A stretch of DNA of 64,000 nucleotides, from positions 147,295 through 211,294 of the forward strand of contig DASYKT010000005.1 of the NCBI GenBank assembly GCA_035995185.1, in the 5' to 3' direction. Shown in pieces: positions 44,277 to 51,723 of this stretch. The stretch is from DASYKT01 sp035995185. GTDB lineage: Bacteria; Acidobacteriota; Blastocatellia; Pyrinomonadales; Pyrinomonadaceae. The translations under genes were made by a program, and so were the position numbers. The notes beneath the pieces are model-generated. The model did no database searches. It was not told the origin of the DNA and saw only the letters and a list, made by a program, of their open reading frames with translations. Every line of letters starts with the position of its first letter. Position 1 is the stretch's first letter.

Positions 44277-44582
44277 TCAGGCCGGGTCCAGGAGTTTATT
44301 GAAGACCGATTCGAAGATCACCCCGCGGCTGTCTTTGCCGACCGGTACAATAAAGATCTGGGTTTGGCCTATTTTCTCATTTTCAAAAGCGGCCATTCCC
44401 TGCACGATCGGGGTGTCTTCCGGGGCCGTGAAGGTCAGCACATAGGTCCGCTGTCGGAATTTCTCTATTTCCGCGGTAACCTCGATCAATTTCATGGTCA
44501 CTTTGTATTCCGGTGAGAAACTGAAAACAAAATCAGTGTCCACGCACTCCGCGTACTCATCCCTGGTAAATTCTTTTATCAT
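44277..44582 (-). CDS. Cytosolic DUF6916-like protein
   Basis: 101 residues from the ATG at 44582, which overlaps the GNAT stop (ATGA); an upstream start at 44612 would overlap more. FTRDEYAECVDTDFVFSF, VTMKLIEVTAEIEKFRQRTYVLTFTAPED, and GQTQIFIVPVGKDSRGVIFESVFN align in pattern with the Tat-exported protein next door, whose gene converges on it with three bases between the stops. Lack of a signal peptide suggests a cytosolic partner. Function unknown. Confidence 0.68.
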   Translation of the reverse strand: MIKEFTRDEYAECVDTDFVFSFSPEYKVTMKLIEVTAEIEKFRQRTYVLTFTAPEDTPIVQGMAAFENEKIGQTQIFIVPVGKDSRGVIFESVFNKLLDPA

Positions 44583-45100
44583 AATTTTTCGTCGGTGCTT
44601 TCCGGCTGCCATCGCAAAAGGTAATGCGAACCGGTGTCCCCGATAAAGTCCATTCCTAAACGTTTATAAAACTTTATCGCCTTGAAATTAGTCACTAATA
44701 CACTAAAGTTAAGCGGCCTGCTCGATTCCTCGGCTTCCCGCATAAGGCCTTTGAAGATCATTGCGCCGATCCCCTGGCTGCGGTGATCGGTCAAAATGGC
44801 GATGTCGATGGCGAAAACCTCTTCATCGCTTCGAGTTGTCATCAACCGGCCGACCGGCTTCCCGTTAAAGAGGATTATCTCATGCAGCGCGTCCGGGTAC
44901 TGCGCCTCGTACTGAATCCTCTGAGCATTATATTGCATTTCTATCAGCGCTGCCGTCTGAGCTTCCGGCATTCCCCACATGGCAGCGTCCTCTTCGCGTG
45001 TGCTGGCATAGAGCTCTTTAAGGAACATTTCGTCGTCCGGCATGACGACCGGGCGCATTAAAACCTGTTCCGAAATAGGGGTATCTGAACCGTCTGTCAT
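44579..45100 (-). CDS. GNAT-family N-acetyltransferase
   Basis: 173 residues. The acetyl-CoA site is AIDIAILTDHRSQGIGAMIFKGLMREAE (R/Q-x-x-G-x-G/A pattern), followed by LNFSVLVTNFKAIKFYKRLGMDFIGD. The fold is standard, the substrate unknown. It is translationally coupled to the DUF6916-like gene (ATGA), so the two products probably act together, perhaps modifying collar proteins or their ligands; that is inference from order. Confidence 0.87.
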   Translation of the reverse strand: MTDGSDTPISEQVLMRPVVMPDDEMFLKELYASTREEDAAMWGMPEAQTAALIEMQYNAQRIQYEAQYPDALHEIILFNGKPVGRLMTTRSDEEVFAIDIAILTDHRSQGIGAMIFKGLMREAEESSRPLNFSVLVTNFKAIKFYKRLGMDFIGDTGSHYLLRWQPESTDEKL

Positions 45101-45238
45101 AAAAATTTTAAATTTTCGTGGAAAACCGCCGCAATTGATAATCTTTATATAACCGTGGGGATTATGTCACATTTTTGTGGCCCGCCCACAATTCCTGAAA
45201 GCGAAATTATCGAATTTTCGCTCAAGAAACCTTAATCG

Positions 45239-45322
45239 ATAAACGCACCCCCGCAGTGATGCGGGTTCGCAAAGTCGTGAATCTGGCAAAGCCAGATAGT
45301 CTGACCACCGAAGTGAGGTCCC
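45239..45322 (+). promoter_or_regulatory. Structured leader, candidate c-di-GMP-I-like riboswitch
   Basis: The leader has two hairpins: CCCGCA-GTGA-TGCGGG (GNRA loop, about 45250-45265) and ATCTGGC-AAA-GCCAGAT (45281-45297). They are joined by TTCGCAAAGTCGTGA, and ACCACCGAAG follows. CGCAAAG between two hairpins plus a terminal CCG is reminiscent of the GEMM/c-di-GMP-I fold, but the usual GCAAACC part is missing. The CAP gene ATG comes directly after. Confidence 0.35.
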
Positions 45323-45324
45323 CG

Positions 45325-45867
45325 ATGCGCAGCATAAAACTCGTTGTATTTTCCGCGATAGCATTTTCCTGCTTATCCCTTAACATTTTCGCCCAGAACA
45401 GTTTCTCGTTAAACCGGGAGCGTTTTGTCCAGCCCGCTCTTAAGAACTACTCCGATCCTGAGCTGAAAGTTCAGTACAATCTGGAGAAGATCGTGATGGA
45501 GCTGATCAACCGGCAGCGCGCCCAGCAAGGCCTTTCCGCACTTAGCTGGAATGAAAAAGCGGCCCAGATCGCACGCCTGCACAGCGAAAACATGGCGCAT
45601 TACAAATTCTTCAGCCATCGCGGCCTTGACGGCCTGATGGTAAACGACCGCGCCGACAATATCTCATTGGACTGGCGCGCTATCGGCGAAAACATCGCTT
45701 ATAACCGCGGTTATAACGACCCGGCCGAATTTACCGTGCAAAGATGGATGGATTCGCCTGCGCACAAGGACAACATCCTCGACCGGCGCTGGAAGCAAAC
45801 CGGTATCGGCGTCATAACCGCCCCGGATGGCACTTACTATCTGACCCAGGTTTTTCTGCTGGATTAA
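45325..45867 (+). CDS. Secreted CAP-domain (SCP/YkwD-like) protein 1
   Basis: 180 residues from the ATG at 45325 (in-frame starts at 45256 lie in the structured leader). Signal peptide RSIKLVVFSAIAFSCLSLNIFAQ. The CAP core contains MELINRQRAQQGLSALSWNEKAAQIARLHSENMAHYKFFSHRG, the family's H/E cavity residues, GENIAYNR, and MDSPAHKDNILDRRWKQTGIGV. Bacterial CAP proteins are secreted; their biochemical activity is unsettled. It is a close relative of the gene at 46199, from which it is separated by a palindromic element. A c-di-GMP-like leader may control it. Confidence 0.92.
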   Translation: MRSIKLVVFSAIAFSCLSLNIFAQNSFSLNRERFVQPALKNYSDPELKVQYNLEKIVMELINRQRAQQGLSALSWNEKAAQIARLHSENMAHYKFFSHRGLDGLMVNDRADNISLDWRAIGENIAYNRGYNDPAEFTVQRWMDSPAHKDNILDRRWKQTGIGVITAPDGTYYLTQVFLLD

Positions 45868-45894
45868 GCTCCGCTCAAAACGCACTTTATATCT

Positions 45895-45924
45895 AGGCGG
45901 CGCCTCAGGGTGCCGCCTTTAAAT
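45895..45924 (+). terminator. Probable terminator after CAP gene 1
   Basis: AGGCGGC (45895-45901) and GCCGCCT (45912-45918) form a stem with a 10-base loop followed by TTAAATT. 27 bases after the CAP stop codon. The U-tract is weak. Confidence 0.5.
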
Positions 45925-46055
45925 TGCCACTAGCTTTAGCTAGTGGTTGAAGAGCATTTTTTAAACCCTTGGGCTTTAGCCCAACTTACCGGAATTCGGC
46001 TAAAGCCTGACCGATCTATCACTTTTTATCCACTAGCTAAAGCTAGTGGCAATTT
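45921..46055. repeat. 135-bp element with perfect 26-bp inverted ends
   Basis: Ends AAATTGCCACTAGCTTTAGC... (45921-45946) and the exact complement (46030-46055). Each arm is itself a near-palindrome (CCACTAGCT..AGCTAGTGG). Inside are GGGCTTTAGCCC and CGGCTAAAGCC palindromes. Non-coding, placed between two CAP genes. Confidence 0.7.
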
Positions 46056-46126
46056 AATATCAGAATCTAAACTCGCTAATTACGTATAACGTATAACGTA
46101 TCGCGTTAGCTAAGTCCTATTTTTCC

Positions 46127-46191
46127 TTGACAAAAAGCCGGTCAAAAAGTATTGTCAAATCGTCTCCCGCAGGGTTAAAACCGGCTTTTTT
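46127..46191 (+). promoter_or_regulatory. Promoter-like boxes overlapped by an inverted repeat
   Basis: TTGACA (46127-46132), 17-base spacer, TATTGT (46150-46155) is close to sigma-70 consensus. An 11-bp perfect inverted repeat AAAAAGCCGGT (46132-46142)/ACCGGCTTTTT (46180-46190) overlaps it and ends eight bases before the start of the second CAP gene. It could be an operator, or the terminator of an upstream transcript. Confidence 0.45.
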
Positions 46192-46198
46192 GGTGTAA

Positions 46199-46753
46199 AT
46201 GATGAATCGTGCACGTTTGATCTATCAGTTACTTTTTCTCGTTTTTGTTTTTACAATAAGCGCCGCTGTCGCTTCCGCTCAACATTCTTCCGACAAACGG
46301 ATCAGGATCAAAGCCACCGCTCAGATCGGCCAGGCCGCGGAACCTCCGCGCTGGGGAACGATCGCCTATATCGAGAAGGAAATATTCCGGTCGGTCAATT
46401 ATGAGCGTGCCCTGCAGGGCTTAAAACCGTTAATATGGAACGATCGGGTGGCAAATATGGCCCGCCTGCATAGCCGCCATATGGCTGACCAGCACTTTTT
46501 CAGCCACCAGGACAAAGACGGTTTGATAGTCAGCAACAGGGCAACCAAGGCCGGGATCACCTGGACCTCGGTCGGCGAGAATCTGATCTGGTTCTCCGGT
46601 GCTTCAGATCCGGTAAAATACGCCGTCGATAGCTGGATGGATTCGCACGGGCACCGGATCAATATTCTCACTAAAGGCTGGAAACAAACCGGCATCGGCG
46701 CCGTGGTAGCCCCTGACGGAAGCTATTATTTAACGCAGGTTTTCCTGTATTGA
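46199..46753 (+). CDS. Secreted CAP-domain protein 2
   Basis: 184 residues; two successive ATGs, no clear ribosome site. Signal peptide NRARLIYQLLFLVFVFTISAAVASAQ. Core: IEKEIFRSVNYERALQGLKPLIWNDRVANMARLHSRHMADQHFFSHQ, VGENLIWFSG, MDSHGHRINILTKGWKQTGIGAVV. The CAP cavity residues (H, E, H) are kept. It is a paralogue of the upstream CAP gene, about half identical in the core. ispE starts seven bases after its stop, so the two may share a transcript. Confidence 0.91.
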   Translation: MMNRARLIYQLLFLVFVFTISAAVASAQHSSDKRIRIKATAQIGQAAEPPRWGTIAYIEKEIFRSVNYERALQGLKPLIWNDRVANMARLHSRHMADQHFFSHQDKDGLIVSNRATKAGITWTSVGENLIWFSGASDPVKYAVDSWMDSHGHRINILTKGWKQTGIGAVVAPDGSYYLTQVFLY

Positions 46754-46759
46754 CCACAG

Positions 46760-47677
46760 ATGACTGAATCATTCACGCTGCCGGCCTTTGCCAAAATCAA
46801 CCTCTTTCTTCATATCCACGGGCGGCGCGAGGACGGTTATCACGAGCTTTGCACCGTTTTTCAAACCATTTCCCTGCATGATTCGCTTACTTTCGGGCAG
46901 TCGGACGATAACGCTATTCATCTTACCTGCAACGACCCGTCGGTTCCCACCGGCGAAAAAAATCTCATCGCCGCGGCAGCTTCTCTTCTAAAAAAAGAAT
47001 TTAACATCGATAAAGGCGCCAATATCCATCTCTCTAAACGCATCCCGTCACCGGGCGGCTTGGGCGGAGGGTCATCGGACGCTGCGATTACCTTCATAGG
47101 CTTGATTAGGTTATGGCAGCTAAACATTGAATTTGCACAGCTTAAAGACTTGTGCCAAGAGGTTGGATCGGATGTGGCTTTTTTCCTTTACGGCGGCACC
47201 GCACTGGGCGCCGGGCGGGGCGGCGATATCACTCCGCTAGCCGACTTTAGGGGAGACAAATTGCTCGTTGTCACGCCCCGGATAAATGTCGCAACTGCCG
47301 ATGCCTATTCACTTTTAAGCCTGCCGTCCTTGACAATCGCCGACTCAAATCGTATTCTCAAAATTTGCCATAATGAGGCTGAAAGGCTTCTGAGTGAGCA
47401 ATCAGAGCTTCGAAACGATTTCGAAGGAGTTGTTTTCAAATCAAAACCAGAACTGGCACGGGCAAAGGATTCCCTTCTTGAATTAAAAGCAGTAAATGTC
47501 CTGATGTCAGGCAGCGGGGCGAGTTTTTTTGCTTCTTTCGCAGACGAAGCAGCCCGGCAGAATGCTTTTGCCACGCTGAAACAGGAAACGGATTGGCAGG
47601 TATTTGAAGTGGAAACGGTTTCACGCCGGCGTTATCTGGATTCGCTGGGTGCGTGTTCTGATATTTTGCAGCAGTGA
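46760..47677 (+). CDS. ispE: 4-diphosphocytidyl-2-C-methyl-D-erythritol kinase
   Basis: 305 residues. It phosphorylates CDP-methylerythritol in the non-mevalonate isoprenoid pathway. GHMP-kinase landmarks: PAFAKINLFLHIHGRREDGYHEL at the start (with the substrate-contacting His), the ATP loop PSPGGLGGGSSDAAIT (about 96-111), DVAFFLYGGTALGAGRGG and the C-terminal VLMSGSGASFFASF. The ORF is complete and of standard length. Confidence 0.97.
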   Translation: MTESFTLPAFAKINLFLHIHGRREDGYHELCTVFQTISLHDSLTFGQSDDNAIHLTCNDPSVPTGEKNLIAAAASLLKKEFNIDKGANIHLSKRIPSPGGLGGGSSDAAITFIGLIRLWQLNIEFAQLKDLCQEVGSDVAFFLYGGTALGAGRGGDITPLADFRGDKLLVVTPRINVATADAYSLLSLPSLTIADSNRILKICHNEAERLLSEQSELRNDFEGVVFKSKPELARAKDSLLELKAVNVLMSGSGASFFASFADEAARQNAFATLKQETDWQVFEVETVSRRRYLDSLGACSDILQQ

Positions 47678-47689
47678 TTTTAGGGGTAT

Positions 47690-47764
47690 TGGGGCGTAGC
47701 CAAGTGGTAAGGCACCGGTCTTTGGATCCGGCACTCGTAGGTTCGAATCCTCCCGCCCCAGCCA
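47690..47764 (+). tRNA. tRNA-Gln(TTG)
   Basis: Acceptor TGGGGCG/CGCCCCA, discriminator G and encoded CCA, D arm with GCC..GGC, anticodon loop CTTTGGA (anticodon TTG). The T stem GTAGG/CCTCC has one mismatch (U-C), and the last anticodon-stem pair is U-U. 75 nt. Confidence 0.92.
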
Positions 47765-47852
47765 GCTTAAAGAATATGACGGGCAACTATGCCGCGAATT
47801 AGAGTTGTCCGTCATTATTGTTGTTGTTGCCAATGCTTATTGGCGCTAATTA

Positions 47853-48800
47853 ATGAGTGGGACGGGCAATATAAAGGTTTTTACCGGTAACGCCAATATA
47901 GAATTGGCGGGCGAGATCTGCCATTACTTGAATGTCGACCTGGGACAGGCAAGTACGGAACCATTTTCCGATGGCGAATTTAATTTTTATATCCAGGAAA
48001 ACGTTCGCGGCTCTGATGTTTTTATTATCCAGTCGACCTGTCCGCCCTCGGACAAGCATCTGATGGAACTGCTGATAATGCTCGATGCATTTCGGCGGGC
48101 TTCGGCGGAAAGGGTCACGGCGGTCATTCCTTATTTTGGGTATGCCCGTTCGGATAAAAAAGATCGTCCCCGCGTTCCGATCGCGGCCAAACTGGTGGCG
48201 AATCTGATCGCCACGGCGGGCGCGCACCGGGTCTTAACGATCGATTTGCACGCTTCGCAGATACAAGGGTTCTTTGATATTCCTGTTGACCACTTATACG
48301 CCGCGCCGGAATTGGTCGGCTACTACAAGGAAAACCCGGTGGACAACCTGGTAGTGGTCGCCCCGGATACCGGCGGCGCCGAACGCGCCCGCGCTTACGC
48401 GAAACGTTTGGACGCCGGGCTGGCGCTTTGCGACAAACGCCGGGAAAAAGCGAACGTGGCGGAAGTAATGAACGTCGTCGGCGATGTCGACGGCAAGAAT
48501 TGCATCATCATCGACGATATGTGCGACACCGGCGGTTCGCTCTGCAAGGTCGCCGAAGCGCTGCACAAAGCCGGGGCCGCCAAGATCCACGCTTGTTTTA
48601 CGCACGCGGTATTATCGGGCGAAGCGGTTGAACGCCTGGATAAGTCGTATATCGAAAAAATAGTTATTACGAATACGATCCCCTTGAGCGAAAAGGCCAG
48701 GGCGTTTGAAAAGATCCATGTGACCAGCGTGGGAAGGTTATTGGCAAAAGGAATTAAATCGATCCACGAAGAAACGAGTGTTTCTTCCCTGTTTATTTAA
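47853..48800 (+). CDS. prs: Ribose-phosphate pyrophosphokinase
   Basis: 315 residues, standard length. It makes PRPP from ribose-5-phosphate and ATP for nucleotide, His and Trp synthesis, so it feeds apt. Landmarks: KVFTGNANIELAGEICHYL, the ATP region DVFIIQSTCPPSDKHLME, ARSDKKDRPRVPIAAKLVANLI, and the PRPP-binding loop CIIIDDMCDTGGSLCKVAEAL (about 215-235). It begins the prs-rplY-pth-rpsF block, an arrangement common in bacteria. Start ATG at 47853 has no strong ribosome site. Confidence 0.97.
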   Translation: MSGTGNIKVFTGNANIELAGEICHYLNVDLGQASTEPFSDGEFNFYIQENVRGSDVFIIQSTCPPSDKHLMELLIMLDAFRRASAERVTAVIPYFGYARSDKKDRPRVPIAAKLVANLIATAGAHRVLTIDLHASQIQGFFDIPVDHLYAAPELVGYYKENPVDNLVVVAPDTGGAERARAYAKRLDAGLALCDKRREKANVAEVMNVVGDVDGKNCIIIDDMCDTGGSLCKVAEALHKAGAAKIHACFTHAVLSGEAVERLDKSYIEKIVITNTIPLSEKARAFEKIHVTSVGRLLAKGIKSIHEETSVSSLFI

Positions 48801-48821
48801 ATATTTATTTAGGAATTTATT

Positions 48822-49475
48822 ATGGCAGAAAAATTTACAGTTAAAGCGCAAGTCAGAGAAGGCCGCGGTAAAGAAGACTCGAAGAAAATGCGCCGCGAAG
48901 GCCGCATTCCCCTCGTCGTATATGGCGGCGGGCAGGATAATGTCGCGATTACGGCGTCGTTGGCGGAGCTGGCGGCTATTCTTCGCTCTGACACCGGCCC
49001 TAACAGCCTGTTTTCTCTCGAGATCGAGGGACAAGGTTCCAGTGATGTGATCTTTCAGGACCGGCAGGTCGATCCTCTTCGGGGACGCTTGATACATGCC
49101 GATCTGCGGCGTTTTGCCGCCGGTGAAAAGATCGAGGTTACCGTGGCGATCCACACAGTGGGCCATGCCGCGGGCTTGAACGAAGAAGGTGCAGTGCTTG
49201 TTCAGCAGCTTCGCGAAATTAAAGTTCTCTGCGAACCGAAGAACATTCCCGAGACCCTCGAAGTCGACGTTACTTCGCTTGGCCTCGGTGATTCGCTCCA
49301 CGTTTCCGACCTGAAATTCGGTGAAGGCATCGAAGTTCACGAAGATCCTGAAACGCTGGTTGTCACGGTCGTTTTCGTTGCCGAACAGAGCCTCGAACCT
49401 GAGATCGTAGCCGGTGCCGAACCTGTCGTTGAAGGCGAGGAGAAAGCTCCTGCCGAAGGCGAAAGCAAGGAATAG
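48822..49475 (+). CDS. rplY: 50S ribosomal protein L25 (CTC/TL5 form)
   Basis: 217 residues with the N-terminal 5S-rRNA-binding domain (FTVKAQVREGRGKEDSKKMRREGRIPLVVYG) and the longer C-terminal beta domain (LRRFAAGEKIEVTVAIHTVGHA, EVDVTSLGLGDSLHVSDL) of the CTC/TL5 type. The last 40 residues are acidic (Glu/Ala/Pro). It is 21 bases after prs, within the same transcript. No oddities beyond the acidic tail. Confidence 0.97.
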   Translation: MAEKFTVKAQVREGRGKEDSKKMRREGRIPLVVYGGGQDNVAITASLAELAAILRSDTGPNSLFSLEIEGQGSSDVIFQDRQVDPLRGRLIHADLRRFAAGEKIEVTVAIHTVGHAAGLNEEGAVLVQQLREIKVLCEPKNIPETLEVDVTSLGLGDSLHVSDLKFGEGIEVHEDPETLVVTVVFVAEQSLEPEIVAGAEPVVEGEEKAPAEGESKE

Positions 49476-49519
49476 CTTTTACGCACCCGCTAACGCAGGC
49501 GCTACTCTGACGGGACATT

Positions 49520-50104
49520 ATGGACGCGGGCTCGGAAAATTGCTGGCTTATTGTCGGCTTGGGAAATCCGGGCTTGCAGTATGAAAAAACCCGGCACAAC
49601 CTTGGGTTCATGCTCGTCGATAAGCTGGCTTCAGAGATGAATGCGGCGGTAAAGCGCGAGGAATGCAGCGCGCTCGTCGGCCAGGGTGAATTTGAAAATG
49701 CAAAGGTCGAGCTGGTAAAACCGCAGACCTATATGAATTTGAGCGGCGAGGCCGTTGCCTGCTTGTTAAAGAAAACGGGGCGCGTCGCTTCTATTGAAAA
49801 TTTGATCGTCATCAGCGATGACCTGGCTTTGCCGTTTGGCAAAATTCGTTTGCGTCCCGGCGGTTCGGCCGGCGGGCACAACGGCCTAAAGTCGCTCATC
49901 TCTTCCCTGGGAACCGACCGGTTTATCAGGCTGAGGATAGGCATCCAGCCTGAGCATCCGCTGAATGACGCCCGCAAGTTTGTTTTGGACCCGTTTTCCA
50001 AAAACGATTGGGAAACGGTAGAACAAACGCTTACACATAGTGTGCAAGCGCTCGCTTCCGTCATTCGCGACGGAATTGAAAGATCGATGGCGGTTTTTAA
50101 TTAA
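49520..50104 (+). CDS. pth: Peptidyl-tRNA hydrolase
   Basis: 194 residues, ATG at 49520. It recycles peptidyl-tRNAs that fall off ribosomes. Signature LIVGLGNPGLQYEKTRHNLGFMLVDKLA (catalytic His in TRHN), KPQTYMNLSGEAV, SDDLALPFGKIRLRPGGSAGGHNGLKS and the Asp loop are all in place. Follows rplY by 45 bases and precedes rpsF by 70. Confidence 0.97.
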   Translation: MDAGSENCWLIVGLGNPGLQYEKTRHNLGFMLVDKLASEMNAAVKREECSALVGQGEFENAKVELVKPQTYMNLSGEAVACLLKKTGRVASIENLIVISDDLALPFGKIRLRPGGSAGGHNGLKSLISSLGTDRFIRLRIGIQPEHPLNDARKFVLDPFSKNDWETVEQTLTHSVQALASVIRDGIERSMAVFN

Positions 50105-50174
50105 ACCGCTCTATATTTAACCTTCTTGCTTCGCGCAAAAGACGCGAGGCTGGATATCCATAAGGAGGATACAC

Positions 50175-50588
50175 TTGGCAGAAAAACGTACCTACGAGGT
50201 GGTCGCCATACTCGGCCCCACCACAGCAGAAGACTGGGTCTCCACCTTCAATAAAAACGTAACAGAACTTATCGAAAAATTGGGCGGAACGGTAGTGAAC
50301 GTCAACGATATGGGTGTGCGCAAGCTCGCTTATAAGATCGACAAATTCAACGAAGGCCATTACCTGATATTTGAAGTCGACGGTTCCGGACAGGAAGTCG
50401 CCGAAGTCGAAAGGCGTTTTCGCGTCAACGACAATGTCATTCGTTATATGACCATTCGTGTTGACCTGCAGCGCCGCCGTGCCGAAAAGTTCAAAACGCG
50501 CCGCGCAAACCGCTTGGCCAGACGCGGCCAGAGCGCTGCGGCCAGACGGGCTGAACGGGCCGAAAGCCAGCCTGCGGCTGAGGAATAA
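50175..50588 (+). CDS. rpsF: 30S ribosomal protein S6
   Basis: 137 residues. It starts with TTG at 50175, supported by AAGGAGG at 50161-50167, seven bases upstream. RTYEVVAILGPTTAEDWVSTF, KLAYKIDKFNEGHYLIFEVDGSG and VIRYMTIRVD are typical. The last 35 residues (KTRRANRLARRGQSAAARRAERA...) form a basic, low-complexity tail. Ribosome; first of the S6-S18-L9 operon. Confidence 0.96.
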   Translation: MAEKRTYEVVAILGPTTAEDWVSTFNKNVTELIEKLGGTVVNVNDMGVRKLAYKIDKFNEGHYLIFEVDGSGQEVAEVERRFRVNDNVIRYMTIRVDLQRRRAEKFKTRRANRLARRGQSAAARRAERAESQPAAEE

Positions 50589-50621
50589 ACCGAAATTTAT
50601 TGAGGGAGATCAAATAATATT

Positions 50622-50930
50622 ATGGCAGAGAGAGAAAGAGAAAGCGGCGATATTTATCGCCAGGATATAAACAGCGATTATATTCCCAATGACAGAACGG
50701 GAAAAATGATCAATCGTCGTCCCCTGCGCCGCAAAAGCTGCGGATTGTGCCGGGACAAGATCGATCTGATCGATTACAAAGATATTCATATGTTGAGAAG
50801 TTTTATCCCGGAACGCGGAAAGATCATGCCGCGCCGGATCTCAGGCAATTGCGCCATTCACCAGAGAATGTTGGCCACGGCTATCAAGCGCGCTCGCAGC
50901 GTCGCTTTTATTCCGTTCGTTGCCGATTAA
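50622..50930 (+). CDS. rpsR: 30S ribosomal protein S18
   Basis: 102 residues. RRKSCGLCRDKIDLIDYKDIHMLRSFIPERGKIMPRRISGNCAIHQRMLATAIKRAR is the complete S18 core; CxxC plus Cys and His (NCAIH) indicates the zinc-binding form. A 30-residue hydrophilic N-terminal extension precedes it. Partner of S6 on the 30S platform. In many bacteria ssb lies between rpsF and rpsR; here it does not. Confidence 0.97.
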   Translation: MAERERESGDIYRQDINSDYIPNDRTGKMINRRPLRRKSCGLCRDKIDLIDYKDIHMLRSFIPERGKIMPRRISGNCAIHQRMLATAIKRARSVAFIPFVAD

Positions 50931-50950
50931 TAAATAGGAGGAAAAACATT

Positions 50951-51553
50951 ATGTCTACAACAACTGTCCTCCTGCGTGAGGATGTCGATAATCTGGGCGG
51001 GCGCGGCGAAATTGTCAAAGTAAAGGCCGGCTATGCCCGTAATTTCCTGTTGCCGAGAAGTATGGCGACGCTCGCCACCAAAGGCAACATTAAACAGATC
51101 GAGAATGAAAAAGCGGCCCTCTTAAAAAAGGCGTCCGCGGAAAAAGCTACCGCCGAATTGCAGGCCGACCAACTCAAAGACCTTTCGCTCAGCTTTGAAC
51201 GCAAAGCCGGTGAAGAAGGCGCTTTGTTCGGCTCGGTTACTTCGATGGACATCGCCGAAGCCATCCAGGCCAAAGGCTACGAGATCGATCGCCGCAAGCT
51301 GGTGATGAAAGACGCTATCAAGCATACAGGCGATTACACCGTCGGCTGGAAGCTTCATCGCGAAGTGGTCGTTCAGATCCCGGTGACCGTTACTGCCGAA
51401 GGCGGTGAGGTCCCCTCAGCCGAAGCTCCGAAAGCTGAAGCTAAGGAAAAAAAGGCTGAGAAACCGGCCGAGGCACCGGCTGCTGAAACAGTTGCTGAAA
51501 CGGCCGCTGAATCGGTCGCCGCAGCGCCTGAAGCTGAAGAAAAATCTGAATAG
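50951..51553 (+). CDS. rplI: 50S ribosomal protein L9
   Basis: 200 residues from the ATG at 50951 (AGGAGG seven to ten bases upstream); a longer in-frame reading from 50747 lies in rpsR and is rejected. VLLREDVDNLGGRGEIVKVKAGYARNFLLPRSMA is the L9 N-domain; the central helix and C-domain (LFGSVTSMDIAEAIQAKGYEIDRRKL) follow. About 50 residues of Ala/Glu/Pro at the end (AEAPKAEAKEKK...) exceed the usual 150-residue length. Confidence 0.97.
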   Translation: MSTTTVLLREDVDNLGGRGEIVKVKAGYARNFLLPRSMATLATKGNIKQIENEKAALLKKASAEKATAELQADQLKDLSLSFERKAGEEGALFGSVTSMDIAEAIQAKGYEIDRRKLVMKDAIKHTGDYTVGWKLHREVVVQIPVTVTAEGGEVPSAEAPKAEAKEKKAEKPAEAPAAETVAETAAESVAAAPEAEEKSE

Positions 51554-51625
51554 ATTTCTTTTATTTCAGGCTCAAATCGGTTTTGTAGTTTAAAATTCGA
51601 CTTGGGCCTGAAACTGCGTTAAAAT

Positions 51626-51671
51626 CCGCAAACTGGCTTATTTTTGATCAGGCAGTTTGCGGTATTTTTAT
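51626..51671 (+). terminator. Intrinsic terminator after rplI
   Basis: CCGCAAACTG (51626-51635) and CAGTTTGCGG (51653-51662) form a 10-bp stem followed by TATTTTTAT. A second weaker stem (TTTCAGGCTCAA 51564-51575/TTGGGCCTGAAA 51602-51613) precedes it. They separate the ribosomal protein genes from dnaB. Confidence 0.75.
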
Positions 51672-51723
51672 CCTCAATTTCGGCTGTTATTAAGCCCGCT
51701 CATTAGTTTTCGTACAATAATTT

